64,000 bases of DNA from an uncultured Spirochaetaceae bacterium (GTDB taxonomy: Bacteria; Spirochaetota; Spirochaetia; Sphaerochaetales; Sphaerochaetaceae), in contig CALXKZ010000028.1 of NCBI GenBank assembly GCA_944389065.1, positions 40,342-104,341 on the forward strand, written 5' to 3'. Position 1 is the first letter of the stretch. Every line of letters begins with the position of its first letter. A program made the translations under genes and the position numbers. The notes below the pieces were generated by a model, which was not told the DNA's origin, did not search any database, and worked only from the letters and a program-made list of their open reading frames with translations. This document shows positions 17,119 through 26,258 of this stretch, piece after piece.

Positions 17119-18021
17119 ATGGAATACAGGGGAGTATATACAGCACTTATAACGCCATTCATGGAAATCGGCAATGTGGATTACCATGCATTGGAAAGGA
17201 TTATAGAATTCCAGATAGAGAGCGGAATCGATGGCCTTGTTCCATGCGGAACAACTGGAGAGAGCCCGACTCTTTCCCATGAAGAGCATGACAGAGTCAT
17301 CTCAAAGACTGTGCAGTATGCATCTGGACGTGTTCCAGTCATCGCCGGAACTGGATCGAATGCAACATCCGAGGCAATACGCCTTTCGCAGCATGCGGAG
17401 GATGCAGGAGTGGATGCTGTTCTTCTTGTCAATCCATATTACAACAAGCCGACGCAGAAAGGTCTCTATCTGCATTTCAAGGCTATTGCATCATCTGTCC
17501 ATCTTCCATGCATACTATACAATATCAAAGGAAGAACAGGGATAAACCTTGAGACAGAGACTTTAAGGAGGCTTGAGGAAGAATGCCCGAATATCGTGGC
17601 TGTGAAGGAAGCATCCGGAGATCTGGCGCAGATGGAGGATGTAATCCGGACGAAGAAGGAGGGCTTCTCGGTCCTTTCCGGTGATGATAACCTTGCGCTT
17701 GATCTCATAAGGCGCGGTGGCGATGGCGTTATATCCGTTGCGTCGAACTTGTTCCCGCTTCAGATGGTAAGAATGGTGCACTCAGCACTCGGTGGGGATT
17801 TCGCAGAGGCCGAAAAGCTCAACAGCTGGTTTGCTCCTTTCTTCAAAGCATGCTTCTGTGAGACGAATCCTATACCTATCAAGACAGCTATGGCCCATCT
17901 GGGACTCTGTTCCTCGATTTTCCGGCTCCCGTTATGCGAGATGGAGAGCCAGGAGAAGAAGAGTGATCTCTTTAGGATAGTAGATGGAATGCAGGCGGAT
18001 GTGAAGGAGGGCAGAGTCTGA
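17119..18021 (+). CDS. dapA: 4-hydroxy-tetrahydrodipicolinate synthase
   Basis: Class I aldolase (300 aa) condensing pyruvate with aspartate semialdehyde. Key parts are GTTGESPTL (substrate loop), Tyr in LVNPYYNKP, and the Schiff-base Lys in NIVAVKEASGD. Two in-frame starts exist. ATG 17119 has AGGAGG 9 nt upstream and gives MEYRGVYTALITPF; ATG 17113 would overlap the dapB stop as ATGA but lies only 3 nt from the ribosome site. A dapA paralogue in the fucose-type operon (49430-50311) differs and is probably not biosynthetic. Confidence 0.92.
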   Translation: MEYRGVYTALITPFMEIGNVDYHALERIIEFQIESGIDGLVPCGTTGESPTLSHEEHDRVISKTVQYASGRVPVIAGTGSNATSEAIRLSQHAEDAGVDAVLLVNPYYNKPTQKGLYLHFKAIASSVHLPCILYNIKGRTGINLETETLRRLEEECPNIVAVKEASGDLAQMEDVIRTKKEGFSVLSGDDNLALDLIRRGGDGVISVASNLFPLQMVRMVHSALGGDFAEAEKLNSWFAPFFKACFCETNPIPIKTAMAHLGLCSSIFRLPLCEMESQEKKSDLFRIVDGMQADVKEGRV

Positions 18022-19244
18022 TGGCAAGATGCAGTGAATATTTCATGAGATTATCCAGCGGGTATCTTTTCCCTGAGGTTGCAAGACGCACGAAGGCATG
18101 GCAGGAGAGGAATCCTGATCGATCGGTTCTCAGGCTTGGAATCGGAAATACGACAGAGGCGCTTCCTCCCTCTATCATTGCCGCAATGCACCATAAACTC
18201 GATCTTCTTTCAGATAGGGCAACATATACAGGCTATGGAGATGAGCAAGGTGATGTGCCTCTTAGAGAAGCTATCTGCCGCCGCTATAGTGAGCTTGGTA
18301 TTGCTATCGGTATGAATGAGGTCTTTGTATCTGATGGCGCCAAAAGCGATGCTGCGAATATCCAGTCAATATTCAGCACTGACAGCATAATCGCAGTTCA
18401 GGATCCTTCATATCCTGTATATGTCGATTCGAATGTCGCATCAGGGCATACGGGCTTATACAATGCAGACGCTGCGGGATACAGCGGCATAGTATATATG
18501 CCAGCATATGCTGATTCGCATTTCGTTGCATCACCGCCAGAGGAGCATGCTGATCTTATATACCTTTGCTTCCCGAACAACCCTACTGGCGCAGTTGCGA
18601 CTAAGGAGCAGCTCAGACAGTTTGTGGATTATGCGCTTAGGCACCATTCCGTGATCATATTCGATGCAGCATATTCGGATTACATAAGAACGCCTGATAT
18701 TCCTCATTCCATATATGAAATCGAGGGTGCAGAGCGCTGTGCGATAGAGCTCAATTCATTCTCAAAGTATGCTGGATTCACAGGCGTAAGACTTGGTTGG
18801 AGCATTGTTCCGGAAGCCCTCGAAGCAGAAGATGCGCCCAGAGGCACTCTCAACAGACTCTGGAACAGAAGGCAGTGCACATTCTTCAACGGCGCTTCCT
18901 GTATCGCACAAGCAGGTGGCATAGCAGCGCTTTCCCCTGAAGGCAGGAAAGAGTGCGATGAGCTTGTCAGCTATTATCTTGGAAATGCCCGCATCATCAA
19001 GGAAGGGCTTGAGAGAAAGGGGCTTACATGCTTTGGTGGAGTTGATAGCCCCTATGTATGGGCAGCCTGCCCTGATAATCTCTCAAGCTGGGAGTTCTTC
19101 GATCTTCTTCTTGATAAAGCTTCTGTCGTTGTCACTCCTGGCTCAGGATTCGGATCTGCAGGAGAGGGCTATGTCCGTGTCTCTGCATACGGCCATAGAG
19201 AGGATGTGGTGAAAGCTGTGAAGAGCATCGAGGAGAATATATGA
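18021..19244 (+). CDS. dapL: LL-diaminopimelate aminotransferase
   Basis: PLP enzyme (407 aa) that makes LL-diaminopimelate from tetrahydrodipicolinate in one step, bypassing the acyl-blocked DapD/C/E route. It belongs to aminotransferase fold class I. The PLP Lys is in ELNSFSKYAGFTGVRLGW, the Asn/Asp/Tyr environment is FPNNPTGAVA and IFDAAYSDYI, and the C-terminal substrate Arg is in GEGYVRVSAYG. The start N-terminus (FMRLSSGYLFPEVARR) is the DapL form. Its ATG overlaps the dapA stop by 1 nt and its stop overlaps lysA by 4 nt, confirming the pathway assignment. Confidence 0.92.
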   Translation: MARCSEYFMRLSSGYLFPEVARRTKAWQERNPDRSVLRLGIGNTTEALPPSIIAAMHHKLDLLSDRATYTGYGDEQGDVPLREAICRRYSELGIAIGMNEVFVSDGAKSDAANIQSIFSTDSIIAVQDPSYPVYVDSNVASGHTGLYNADAAGYSGIVYMPAYADSHFVASPPEEHADLIYLCFPNNPTGAVATKEQLRQFVDYALRHHSVIIFDAAYSDYIRTPDIPHSIYEIEGAERCAIELNSFSKYAGFTGVRLGWSIVPEALEAEDAPRGTLNRLWNRRQCTFFNGASCIAQAGGIAALSPEGRKECDELVSYYLGNARIIKEGLERKGLTCFGGVDSPYVWAACPDNLSSWEFFDLLLDKASVVVTPGSGFGSAGEGYVRVSAYGHREDVVKAVKSIEENI

Positions 19245-20491
19245 GCGTAAAATCATTTCCGATATCCGATGAGGCCATAAATGCATTTGCTGAGAAGGTG
19301 GGAACTCCTTTCCATATCTATGACGAAAGCAGGATCATTGAAACTGCAGAACGGATAAAGAAGGCATTCTCATGGAATGATGGATTCACCAATTACTTTG
19401 CGGTGAAGGCATTGCCCAATGTGAATATCGTGAGAATGCTGGGATCTCTCGGTTTCGGGGCAGACTGCTCATCGCTTCCTGAGCTTATCATCGCAGAGAA
19501 AGCAGGCATAACCGGAGAGCGGATAATGTTCTCTTCCAATGATACTCCGGATGAGGAATTCAGAAAGGCATATGAGCTTGGGGCAATCATCAATCTCGAT
19601 GATATTACGCATATAGATGCCGCCGAGAGAGCAATCGGTGCTTTCCCGGAAATCATTTCATTCCGGTATAATCCCGGGCCTGAGCGTACAGGCAATGCAA
19701 TCATAGGAAATCCGGTAGAAGCGAAATATGGCGTTACACACTCCCAGATTGCTGACTGCTACAGGCTTGCGGCGGAAAAGGGTGCCAGACGCTTTGTCCT
19801 CCATACGATGGTTGCATCAAATGAGCTTGATGGGTCATATATCGTCGAGACTGCAAGAATGCTTTTCTCCCTTGTACGTGAGATACGTGAAAAAACGGGA
19901 ATCATGATTGAGCGCGTCGATCTCGGAGGCGGGGTAGGGATACCATATAGGCCGGAGGACAATGAAGTAAGCTTTGAGCAGCTGGGAGCAGAGATACATA
20001 AGCTTTATGATGAGATGATCGATTACCCTCTTGCTGTCTCTTTCGAGATGGGCCGTGCTGTCACGGGACCTTCGGGATATCTTGTATCGCGTGTCCGCCA
20101 TGTCTGCCATAAATACAAGGATTATGCCGGTCTTGATGCAACGATGGCTGATCTCATGCGCCCTGCAATGTATGGAGCCTATCATCATATCACAGTGCCT
20201 GGAAAAGAGGATCTTCCCCATGATCATATGTATGATGTGACCGGATCGCTTTGTGAGAATAATGATAAGTTCGCAATCGACAGAATGCTTCCCGAGCTCA
20301 GATGCGGGGATCTTGTGATCATCCATGATACAGGTGCCCACGGACACTCGATGGGGTTCAATTACAATGGCAAGCTCCGGCATGCTGAATATCTTCTAAG
20401 AAAGGATGGGAGCATCGTTAGAATCAGAAGGGCGGAGACTGTTGACGATTATCTCAGGACGCAGCTCGATGAGCCAGAGGCAGTGATCTGA
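19241..20491 (+). CDS. lysA: diaminopimelate decarboxylase
   Basis: PLP-dependent decarboxylase of the alanine-racemase fold (416 aa) that converts meso-diaminopimelate to lysine. The PLP Lys is in NYFAVKALPN near residue 53, the phosphate loop is DLGGGVGIPY, and the substrate/active-site region YDVTGSLCENNDKFAIDR holds the catalytic Cys. A biosynthetic arginine decarboxylase is unlikely from length and context. It is the last gene of the dap operon, and dapF (epimerase) is not in this window. Confidence 0.92.
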   Translation: MSVKSFPISDEAINAFAEKVGTPFHIYDESRIIETAERIKKAFSWNDGFTNYFAVKALPNVNIVRMLGSLGFGADCSSLPELIIAEKAGITGERIMFSSNDTPDEEFRKAYELGAIINLDDITHIDAAERAIGAFPEIISFRYNPGPERTGNAIIGNPVEAKYGVTHSQIADCYRLAAEKGARRFVLHTMVASNELDGSYIVETARMLFSLVREIREKTGIMIERVDLGGGVGIPYRPEDNEVSFEQLGAEIHKLYDEMIDYPLAVSFEMGRAVTGPSGYLVSRVRHVCHKYKDYAGLDATMADLMRPAMYGAYHHITVPGKEDLPHDHMYDVTGSLCENNDKFAIDRMLPELRCGDLVIIHDTGAHGHSMGFNYNGKLRHAEYLLRKDGSIVRIRRAETVDDYLRTQLDEPEAVI

Positions 20492-20519
20492 TTTCCATTG
20501 CCTGTGGTATCATGATGGC

Positions 20520-20729
20520 ATGGAAAAAAGAGAATATATCTGCCCGAAGTGCGGATGCAGGAGATTTGAGAGCGATATAATCCAGACTGCAGGTGGCAAT
20601 TTCGCGAAGGTCTTCGATATACAGAACAAGCGCTTTACGGCAATCTCATGCTGTCAGTGCGGTTATACCGAGTTCTATAAGGAGCAGTCCTCCGCAGGAT
20701 GGAATATCATAGATTTTCTTATGAGGTGA
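20520..20729 (+). CDS. small zinc-ribbon protein
   Basis: Short protein (69 aa) with two knuckles, CPKCGC near residues 9-14 and CCQCGY near 44-49, separated by the segment FAKVFDIQNKRFTAIS. This matches the COG3478/DUF-type nucleic-acid-binding zinc-ribbon family of unknown role. There is no Shine-Dalgarno sequence; TATCAT lies 6 nt before ATG. The nitroreductase gene follows after 3 nt, so the two are probably co-transcribed. Confidence 0.75.
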   Translation: MEKREYICPKCGCRRFESDIIQTAGGNFAKVFDIQNKRFTAISCCQCGYTEFYKEQSSAGWNIIDFLMR

Positions 20730-20732
20730 TAT

Positions 20733-21308
20733 ATGATCAGGGATCTTGTTCTGAAGAACAGAAGCTACAGGGGCTATGACCGCAGCATAAGGCTGCCGGA
20801 AGAGGATCTGATGGAACTCGTTGATCTAGCGAGGCTTTCTCCTTCCAGTATGAACAGGCAGGCATTGAAATTCCATATCGCATCAGACGAGGATGAGGTT
20901 ATGGGGATCCAGGCTCTTACAGGATGGGCAAGAAGGCTTCCAGAGCTCAATCTGCCATATCCTGGGACCGAGCCTACGTCATTCATTGTCATCTGCATCG
21001 ATGCTGCGTTAGGAAAAAGGGATGCCTTCCTGCGTGATGTGGGGATATGCGCAGAGGCAATGCTTCTGGGTGCTGTTGAAAAAGGCTTTGGAGGGTGCAT
21101 GCTTGGTACTTTCAGAAAGGGAGAGCTTACAGAGCTTCTGAACCTGCCTGAGAACATAGAGCCGGAACTTGTTGTCGCTTTCGGCAAGCCAGCAGAGAAG
21201 GTTGTGCTTACAGATGTCGGGGATGATGGGGACACAGGCTACTACCGGGATGCAGAAGGCAGGACCCACTATGTTCCGAAAAGAAGGCTTGAGGATATTC
21301 TGATCTGA
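20733..21308 (+). CDS. nitroreductase-family flavoprotein
   Basis: FMN-dependent oxidoreductase (191 aa). The N-terminal FMN phosphate motif is LKNRSYRGYDRS, then LARLSPSSMNRQALKF; the second half has AEAMLLGAVEKGFGGCMLGTFRKGEL and VVAFGKPAEKV. Family members reduce nitroaromatics, quinones or act in dehalogenation or cofactor steps; no specific substrate is visible. The start follows a GAGGTGAT ribosome site. Its stop lies two bases from the convergent methyltransferase stop. Confidence 0.88.
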   Translation: MIRDLVLKNRSYRGYDRSIRLPEEDLMELVDLARLSPSSMNRQALKFHIASDEDEVMGIQALTGWARRLPELNLPYPGTEPTSFIVICIDAALGKRDAFLRDVGICAEAMLLGAVEKGFGGCMLGTFRKGELTELLNLPENIEPELVVAFGKPAEKVVLTDVGDDGDTGYYRDAEGRTHYVPKRRLEDILI

Positions 21309-21309
21309 T

Positions 21310-22068
21310 CTACCCCTTGAGGGCTTTCATCCTAAGCCGCACATAGTCTGAATACCATTTTCCATCCCTGTATAGACTCTCCCTGAGATTGTCCACAGCT
21401 TCCTGGATAATGGTATTCTCTTTTTCTTTGTCCTCTACTATGGAAAACGGAGTCCGGATGAACATCCGTATCCAGTCTTCCAGTCCATTATCTCCCTTAA
21501 GCTCTGTGGGACGTTCAAATAGAGCAGCATATGTGACTGTCATACCAGCATTTTCCAGCATTGCAGCGTATTCACCGATGGTTGGGAAGTAGAATGGCAT
21601 TCTGTATGCGTACCCATGTTTTCTGAAAACATTGCTGAGAGCACTGTGGATCAGGCTGTTGTTACCATATCCTCCCATTTCAAAGACAAGCTGGCCTCTT
21701 TTCTTAAGAGACCGTGAGACAGATGACAGCATTTTCTCCTGTCTGTCCCTGTCAATCCAGTGGAATACAGCATTCGAGAATACTATATCGACAGGATCCG
21801 GAACGGAGAAGGATACTGCATCGGATTGAATGAAAGAAATATCAGGATAGAGCTCTCTTGCAATATGGAGCTGCTCTTCAGATGAATCGATCCCGATAAC
21901 CGAGAGGCCTTTATCCAGAAGGGCTTTCGTAAGAGCTCCATTGCCGCAGCCAAGGTCTATTGCGCTTGATGCTCCATTGAAATCGATGAGATCGATCACC
22001 CCTTGTCCATACTGATGCACAAAAGAGAAGTCCTTGGTATATTTATCCGCATTCCATTTGATGTTCAT
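21310..22068 (-). CDS. class I SAM-dependent methyltransferase (trans-aconitate methyltransferase-like)
   Basis: Methyltransferase of 252 aa. The N-terminus WNADKYTKDFSFVHQYGQGVIDLI is typical of the Tam group, followed by motif I AIDLGCGNGALTKAL and the post-motif segment FSNAVFHWIDRDRQEKML. The Tam group methylates carboxylates, but many relatives act on other small molecules, so the substrate is left open. AAGGA lies before ATG. It is unrelated in sequence detail to the methyltransferase at 3193-3933, apart from the shared fold. Confidence 0.82.
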   Translation of the reverse strand: MNIKWNADKYTKDFSFVHQYGQGVIDLIDFNGASSAIDLGCGNGALTKALLDKGLSVIGIDSSEEQLHIARELYPDISFIQSDAVSFSVPDPVDIVFSNAVFHWIDRDRQEKMLSSVSRSLKKRGQLVFEMGGYGNNSLIHSALSNVFRKHGYAYRMPFYFPTIGEYAAMLENAGMTVTYAALFERPTELKGDNGLEDWIRMFIRTPFSIVEDKEKENTIIQEAVDNLRESLYRDGKWYSDYVRLRMKALKG

Positions 22069-22107
22069 CTGATAGTTCCTTCCGGATCATCACGCTGAAT
22101 TGATCAA

Positions 22108-22124
22108 GGGGCATCTGATGCCCC
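22108..22124 (-). terminator. stem-loop downstream of rpiB
   Basis: GGGGCAT (22108-22114) pairs with ATGCCCC (22118-22124) over a 3-nt loop. On the minus strand it falls 8 nt after the rpiB stop, followed only by a weak T stretch. Confidence 0.5.
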
Positions 22125-22132
22125 TATCGTGC

Positions 22133-22576
22133 CTACTTGCCAGAAAGAGCCATCATCTTATCTATTCTTCTCTGATGGCGTCCGCCTTCGAATGCGGCAT
22201 CGATGAATGCATCAAGGATCTTCTCTGGCTCTTCCGCATAATCGACACGCCCACCGAAAGCTATGAACTGGGGATTGTTGTGCCGTCTTGTCATCTCTGC
22301 AGAATAAGCTGTCTGGGGCAGCGCGCATCTGATGCCATCCATCTTATTCGCGGCTATGGAGATTCCAATGCCGGTTCCGCAGAGAAGAACACCGAAATCA
22401 TAGCCACCCTTACGGAATTCCTTTACAGCCTCTTCTGCCTTATCAGGATAATCGACGCTTTCCTCTTTATCTGTTCCTAGATATACAACCTCGATACCTC
22501 TTCCTTCAAGGTGCTTCTTAAGCCTTGCTGCCAGCTCAACCGCACCATGATCATTTGCCATGACCGCTTTTGACAT
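22133..22576 (-). CDS. rpiB: ribose-5-phosphate isomerase B
   Basis: RpiB/LacAB-family isomerase (147 aa) interconverting ribulose-5-P and ribose-5-P. Visible motifs are the N-terminal ANDHGAVELAARLKKHL, active-site CGTGIGISIAANK and the phosphate-binding region RCALPQTAYSAEMTRRHNNPQFIAFGGR. I chose ATG 22576 because AAGGAG is about 8 nt upstream; an upstream TTG would add two residues. The family also includes allose- and galactose-6-P isomerases, but single-copy genomic context favours the pentose role. It diverges from the pyrophosphatase gene. Confidence 0.88.
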   Translation of the reverse strand: MSKAVMANDHGAVELAARLKKHLEGRGIEVVYLGTDKEESVDYPDKAEEAVKEFRKGGYDFGVLLCGTGIGISIAANKMDGIRCALPQTAYSAEMTRRHNNPQFIAFGGRVDYAEEPEKILDAFIDAAFEGGRHQRRIDKMMALSGK

Positions 22577-22577
22577 C

Positions 22578-22606
22578 TTCAAAACTCCTTTGTCTCATTA
22601 TATCAT
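22578..22606 (+). promoter_or_regulatory. predicted leaderless promoter of the pyrophosphatase gene
   Basis: TTCAAA (22578-22583), 17-bp spacer and TATCAT (22601-22606) lie 7 nt before ATG 22614. The -35 overlaps the start region of divergent rpiB. Confidence 0.45.
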
Positions 22607-22613
22607 TTAAGGC

Positions 22614-24239
22614 ATGGAAATCTACATTACAGGACATCGGAATCCCGATATGGACTCGGTGTGCTCAGCCTGGGCATACTCCGTTCTCAAGAACAGGCTG
22701 GATGATGGAAACGTATATAAGCCGATAATGCTTGGGGCTGCAAACAGCAATACAAAGCAGTTCTTTGCAGCGAATTCTCTTGAAATGCCGGAGTTCATGC
22801 ATGATGCAAGACCCAGAGTCGGGGAAGTGAAGAAGTCCCCGACTTATTCAATGGCATCATCCGATCCGGTATATCTTCTAATGGATCTCTATTCCCGGAT
22901 GCGTCCGACAGTCGTTCCTGTGATTGATGATGGGGAATACAAGTGTCTTCTTTCATCCGATGACATAAACAATTTCTTTCTCAGGGAGAGCAGCCATGGC
23001 GAGAGAATGAGCTATACGCTCTCAGAGGAGAATATAGGAAGAGTAATCAAAGGGACATTCCTCAAGCATGGGAGCGGAGAGAATGTGAAAGCTCCTTACA
23101 TGGTCGGAGCGATGGAGTATGGGGTCTTTCTTTCCCGGCTTGATAAATGCCAGACGAAGCCGGTTCTTATCATCGGGGACAGGAGAAAGCATCTTGAAGC
23201 CGCGATATCCCGGTCGCTTCCTGGTATTGTCCTTACAGGAATAGAGCGCCTTGATGAGTTTGATTTCGATTTCTCATCATTCAGCGGATTCGTATATGTC
23301 TCTGCAATGGATACAGCTGAGACGTTGCGTCTGATGCGGCTTTCAACTCCGCTTTCCGATATCATGCTGAGGGATGATGTGAAGCTTGATTCCGAGATGC
23401 TCTTTGATGATGCGAAGAAGACACTGCAGGAGAGTGAATACAGAGGCTTATCAGTATATACCGATGGAAAATGGTCGGGGTTTGTCACAAGGCGGTGCTT
23501 TCTTGATAAACCAAGAAAGAGATTCATACTTGTCGATCACAATGAGATAGAGCAGTCCGTTCCTGGTATCGAGGAGGGGGAGATCGTTGAGATTCTTGAT
23601 CATCACAGGCTTGCTGCTCCCCGGATGAGGACTCCGATATACATCTGCTCAGAACCCCTCGGTTCGACTTGCACTATCGTTTATGAACAGTTCAGGAAGT
23701 GGGGCGTGGATATCGATGCCGTGACAGCAAAAGTCCTTCTTGCAGGCCTTATCTCAGATACTGTCATGCTCAAGAGCCCGACGACGACTGATTATGACAG
23801 GCATGTCTCTGATAAGCTTTCGGCTATCGCAGGTGTTGATATCGGAGAATTCTCTGAGGAGCTCTTCTCCAGTGATATCTCACTTGCTGAGAAAGATGCG
23901 GAAAGCATCATACGTTCCGATATGAAGACATACAAAGAAGGAAAGGTCAGGTTCGCAATCGGCCAGGTAGAGGTTACGAATATCCAGGAAGCCGATGGAA
24001 TAAAGGATAAGTATATAGCAGCTCTGGAAGCTGTAAGAGCACGAGGCGGGCTTGACTGGTGCATGCTGCTTATTACCGATGTCATCCGTGGCTCATCGGT
24101 TCTTCTTACCACTGATTGCTCTCTTGTCCAGAAGCTTGCGTATGAGAAGATCTCCGATGGAATGCTCAGCCTGCCTGGGGTACTTTCACGCAAGAAGCAG
24201 CTTCTTCCTGAGATTCTCAGAGTTGTATCCGGGGAGTGA
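22614..24239 (+). CDS. CBS-domain manganese-dependent inorganic pyrophosphatase
   Basis: Family II (DHH) pyrophosphatase of 541 aa, enlarged by a regulatory insert; simple family II enzymes are near 310 aa. Metal motifs are GHRNPDMDSV at residues 7-16, LVDHNEIEQS and ILDHHRL; the C-terminal DHHA2 domain carries SRKKQLLP, which binds substrate. Between about 65 and 300 lie two CBS-like regions (LLMDLYSRMRPTVVPVID and SEYRGLSVYTDGKWSGFV) with a DRTGG-like domain between them, expected to bind adenine nucleotides and tune activity. No ribosome site; leaderless promoter. It abuts convergent rel. Confidence 0.9.
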   Translation: MEIYITGHRNPDMDSVCSAWAYSVLKNRLDDGNVYKPIMLGAANSNTKQFFAANSLEMPEFMHDARPRVGEVKKSPTYSMASSDPVYLLMDLYSRMRPTVVPVIDDGEYKCLLSSDDINNFFLRESSHGERMSYTLSEENIGRVIKGTFLKHGSGENVKAPYMVGAMEYGVFLSRLDKCQTKPVLIIGDRRKHLEAAISRSLPGIVLTGIERLDEFDFDFSSFSGFVYVSAMDTAETLRLMRLSTPLSDIMLRDDVKLDSEMLFDDAKKTLQESEYRGLSVYTDGKWSGFVTRRCFLDKPRKRFILVDHNEIEQSVPGIEEGEIVEILDHHRLAAPRMRTPIYICSEPLGSTCTIVYEQFRKWGVDIDAVTAKVLLAGLISDTVMLKSPTTTDYDRHVSDKLSAIAGVDIGEFSEELFSSDISLAEKDAESIIRSDMKTYKEGKVRFAIGQVEVTNIQEADGIKDKYIAALEAVRARGGLDWCMLLITDVIRGSSVLLTTDCSLVQKLAYEKISDGMLSLPGVLSRKKQLLPEILRVVSGE

Positions 24240-26258
24240 TCAGACTCCCTGGATTCTTATGATCGATGGTATCTGTCTGATAGCCAGTGTCGTCTTCTTC
24301 ATCGCATCATCGCTGTCAGCGCTTATCGTGAATGTCCCCACAAGCCCTTCAGGCGCAACATCGAGCGCCCCCTGTATGAGGTGCCCGCCATGCTTCCTTA
24401 CAGCTTTATCGATCTCACCGAAAAGCTCTGAGTTGAATTTGGCCACAACCGAGAAACGCCTTACCAGCTCCTGATTATCCCACTCAACAGGCACGATGCG
24501 CTCATCAGCCTCGCTCATATTCTTCAGGTTGGGGCAGTCAGCTCTGTGGATGACATAGCCCCTTCCTCTGGTTATGTATGCAACGATCTTATCTCCATGG
24601 ACAGGATTGCAGCACTTTGCAAAGTCAAAAAGGATGTTGCTGTTATCACCGATGACAACAGAGCCCTTCTTGTCGCTGGATGTGAATTTCAGGCCCTGCA
24701 TCAATGGAATGATTGACCTGGTGCTCTCCATCGGAGTCTGAGGCTTCTTCTTTTCCGGAGCTGTCTCCTGGGCTATCGGAATATTGGATGATGCATTCTT
24801 ATTCAGCCATGCTCTTATCTTCTTCTTTGCAGATGTGGTCTGGGCATAATCAAGCCATTGCTGGTTGGGGTGGGCATTCGGGCTTGTCATGATTTCCACG
24901 ATCTGTGTATTCCCAAGAGGCTTATTGAGAGGGATTATCGAGCCATCAGCCCTTGCACCAGAACAGTGGTTTCCGATCTCCGTATGGACTTTGTATGCGA
25001 AATCGAGGGCAGTGGATCCTACCGGCAGCTCTATGACATGTCCTTGCGGGGTGAATACTACGATTGAATCCTTCAGAAGCTCATTCTTGATCTCATCCAT
25101 GAAATCCTCTGATTCCTGGATCTCCTTCGACCAGGACCGGATCTTCTTGATGATCTTCTGGTAATTGATGGAATCAACGGCTTTCCATGTTCCAGATTCC
25201 GAACCTGAGGCTGCTTTATATGCCCAGTGCGCTGCGACACCTTCCTCTGCGGTCTTATGCATCTCCTGCGTTCTGATCTGTATCTCAAGATGTCTGTTCT
25301 GCGGACCGAGGACTGTTGTGTGGAGAGACTGGTAGTTATTCGCCTTCGGCATCGCGATATAGTCCTTGAAGCGGCCCTCGATAGGAATCCATGTCGAATG
25401 GATGATGCCAAGGATCGTATAGCACTCAACTGTTGTCTGGCAGATCACCCTTATTCCGAGGATATCGTAGATTTCATCGATCTCCTTCTTCCTCTTCTTT
25501 ATCTTCTGGTATATGGAATAGGCATGCTTGACGCGGCCTGTGATCTCTATATCGGTTATGCCGGCTTTACGGCATGCTTCTGCAATTGCTCTCGATACCT
25601 GTTTTATATATGCGGTGTATTCGCTCTTCTTCTCAAGAAGATAGCTGTTGATGTAATCATAGGATTCCGGCTTGAGAGCCTTGAGCGACAGATCCTCTAG
25701 CTCGCTCTTTATCGTCTGCATGCCAAGGCTATCAGCAATCGGAGCGAATATATCGAGACAGTCCTGGGCAAAAGCCCGGCGACGCTCCGGAGAAAGTCCG
25801 GAGATCGTCCTCATGTTATGGAGCTTATCGGCTAGTTTTATGAGTATTACCCTGAGATCGCGGGACATTGCGAAGAACATCTTCTTGATAGTCTCCGCTT
25901 CCTGTATTGATTTCTCATCTGTGATCCGTGAAATCTTGGTGACAGCCTGTACCATCTCCCCGACTTCACGGCCGAAGATAGTGGAGATTTCTTCCTCTGT
26001 TGTGTCAGTATCCTCAATCGTATCATGGAGAAGACCGGCTGCAACTGTATCTGCATCCATTCCGATCTGCATGAGTATCTCGGCGACGGCAATGGGGTGT
26101 GTCAGGTAGGGCTGGTTCGTCTTTCTTCGCTGGTCTCCGTGCTTCTTTGCCGCAAAGACTGCTGCCGCGGAGATCTTTGCCTTATCCTCCTCGGAGTACC
26201 TGATGATCTTTTTTACGAATTTATCGACAAGCTCTTTATTTGGAATTTCTTCTGCCAT
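24240..26258 (-). CDS. bifunctional (p)ppGpp synthetase/hydrolase Rel
   Basis: Long RelA/SpoT homologue (672 aa). The HD hydrolase domain (about 30-185) keeps LLHDTIEDTD and KLADKLHNMRT. The synthetase domain (about 240-350) has RVKHAYSIYQKI and EIQIRTQEMHKTAEEGVAAHWAYK. TGS (about 405-465), a Cys-containing zinc-finger region (KCCNPVHGDKI...HRADCPNL) and a C-terminal ACT domain follow. Both active sites look intact, so it should make and degrade the alarmone. The start lies 23 nt inside prmC on the same strand, giving a prfA-prmC-rel operon. Confidence 0.93.
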   Translation of the reverse strand: MAEEIPNKELVDKFVKKIIRYSEEDKAKISAAAVFAAKKHGDQRRKTNQPYLTHPIAVAEILMQIGMDADTVAAGLLHDTIEDTDTTEEEISTIFGREVGEMVQAVTKISRITDEKSIQEAETIKKMFFAMSRDLRVILIKLADKLHNMRTISGLSPERRRAFAQDCLDIFAPIADSLGMQTIKSELEDLSLKALKPESYDYINSYLLEKKSEYTAYIKQVSRAIAEACRKAGITDIEITGRVKHAYSIYQKIKKRKKEIDEIYDILGIRVICQTTVECYTILGIIHSTWIPIEGRFKDYIAMPKANNYQSLHTTVLGPQNRHLEIQIRTQEMHKTAEEGVAAHWAYKAASGSESGTWKAVDSINYQKIIKKIRSWSKEIQESEDFMDEIKNELLKDSIVVFTPQGHVIELPVGSTALDFAYKVHTEIGNHCSGARADGSIIPLNKPLGNTQIVEIMTSPNAHPNQQWLDYAQTTSAKKKIRAWLNKNASSNIPIAQETAPEKKKPQTPMESTRSIIPLMQGLKFTSSDKKGSVVIGDNSNILFDFAKCCNPVHGDKIVAYITRGRGYVIHRADCPNLKNMSEADERIVPVEWDNQELVRRFSVVAKFNSELFGEIDKAVRKHGGHLIQGALDVAPEGLVGTFTISADSDDAMKKTTLAIRQIPSIIRIQGV

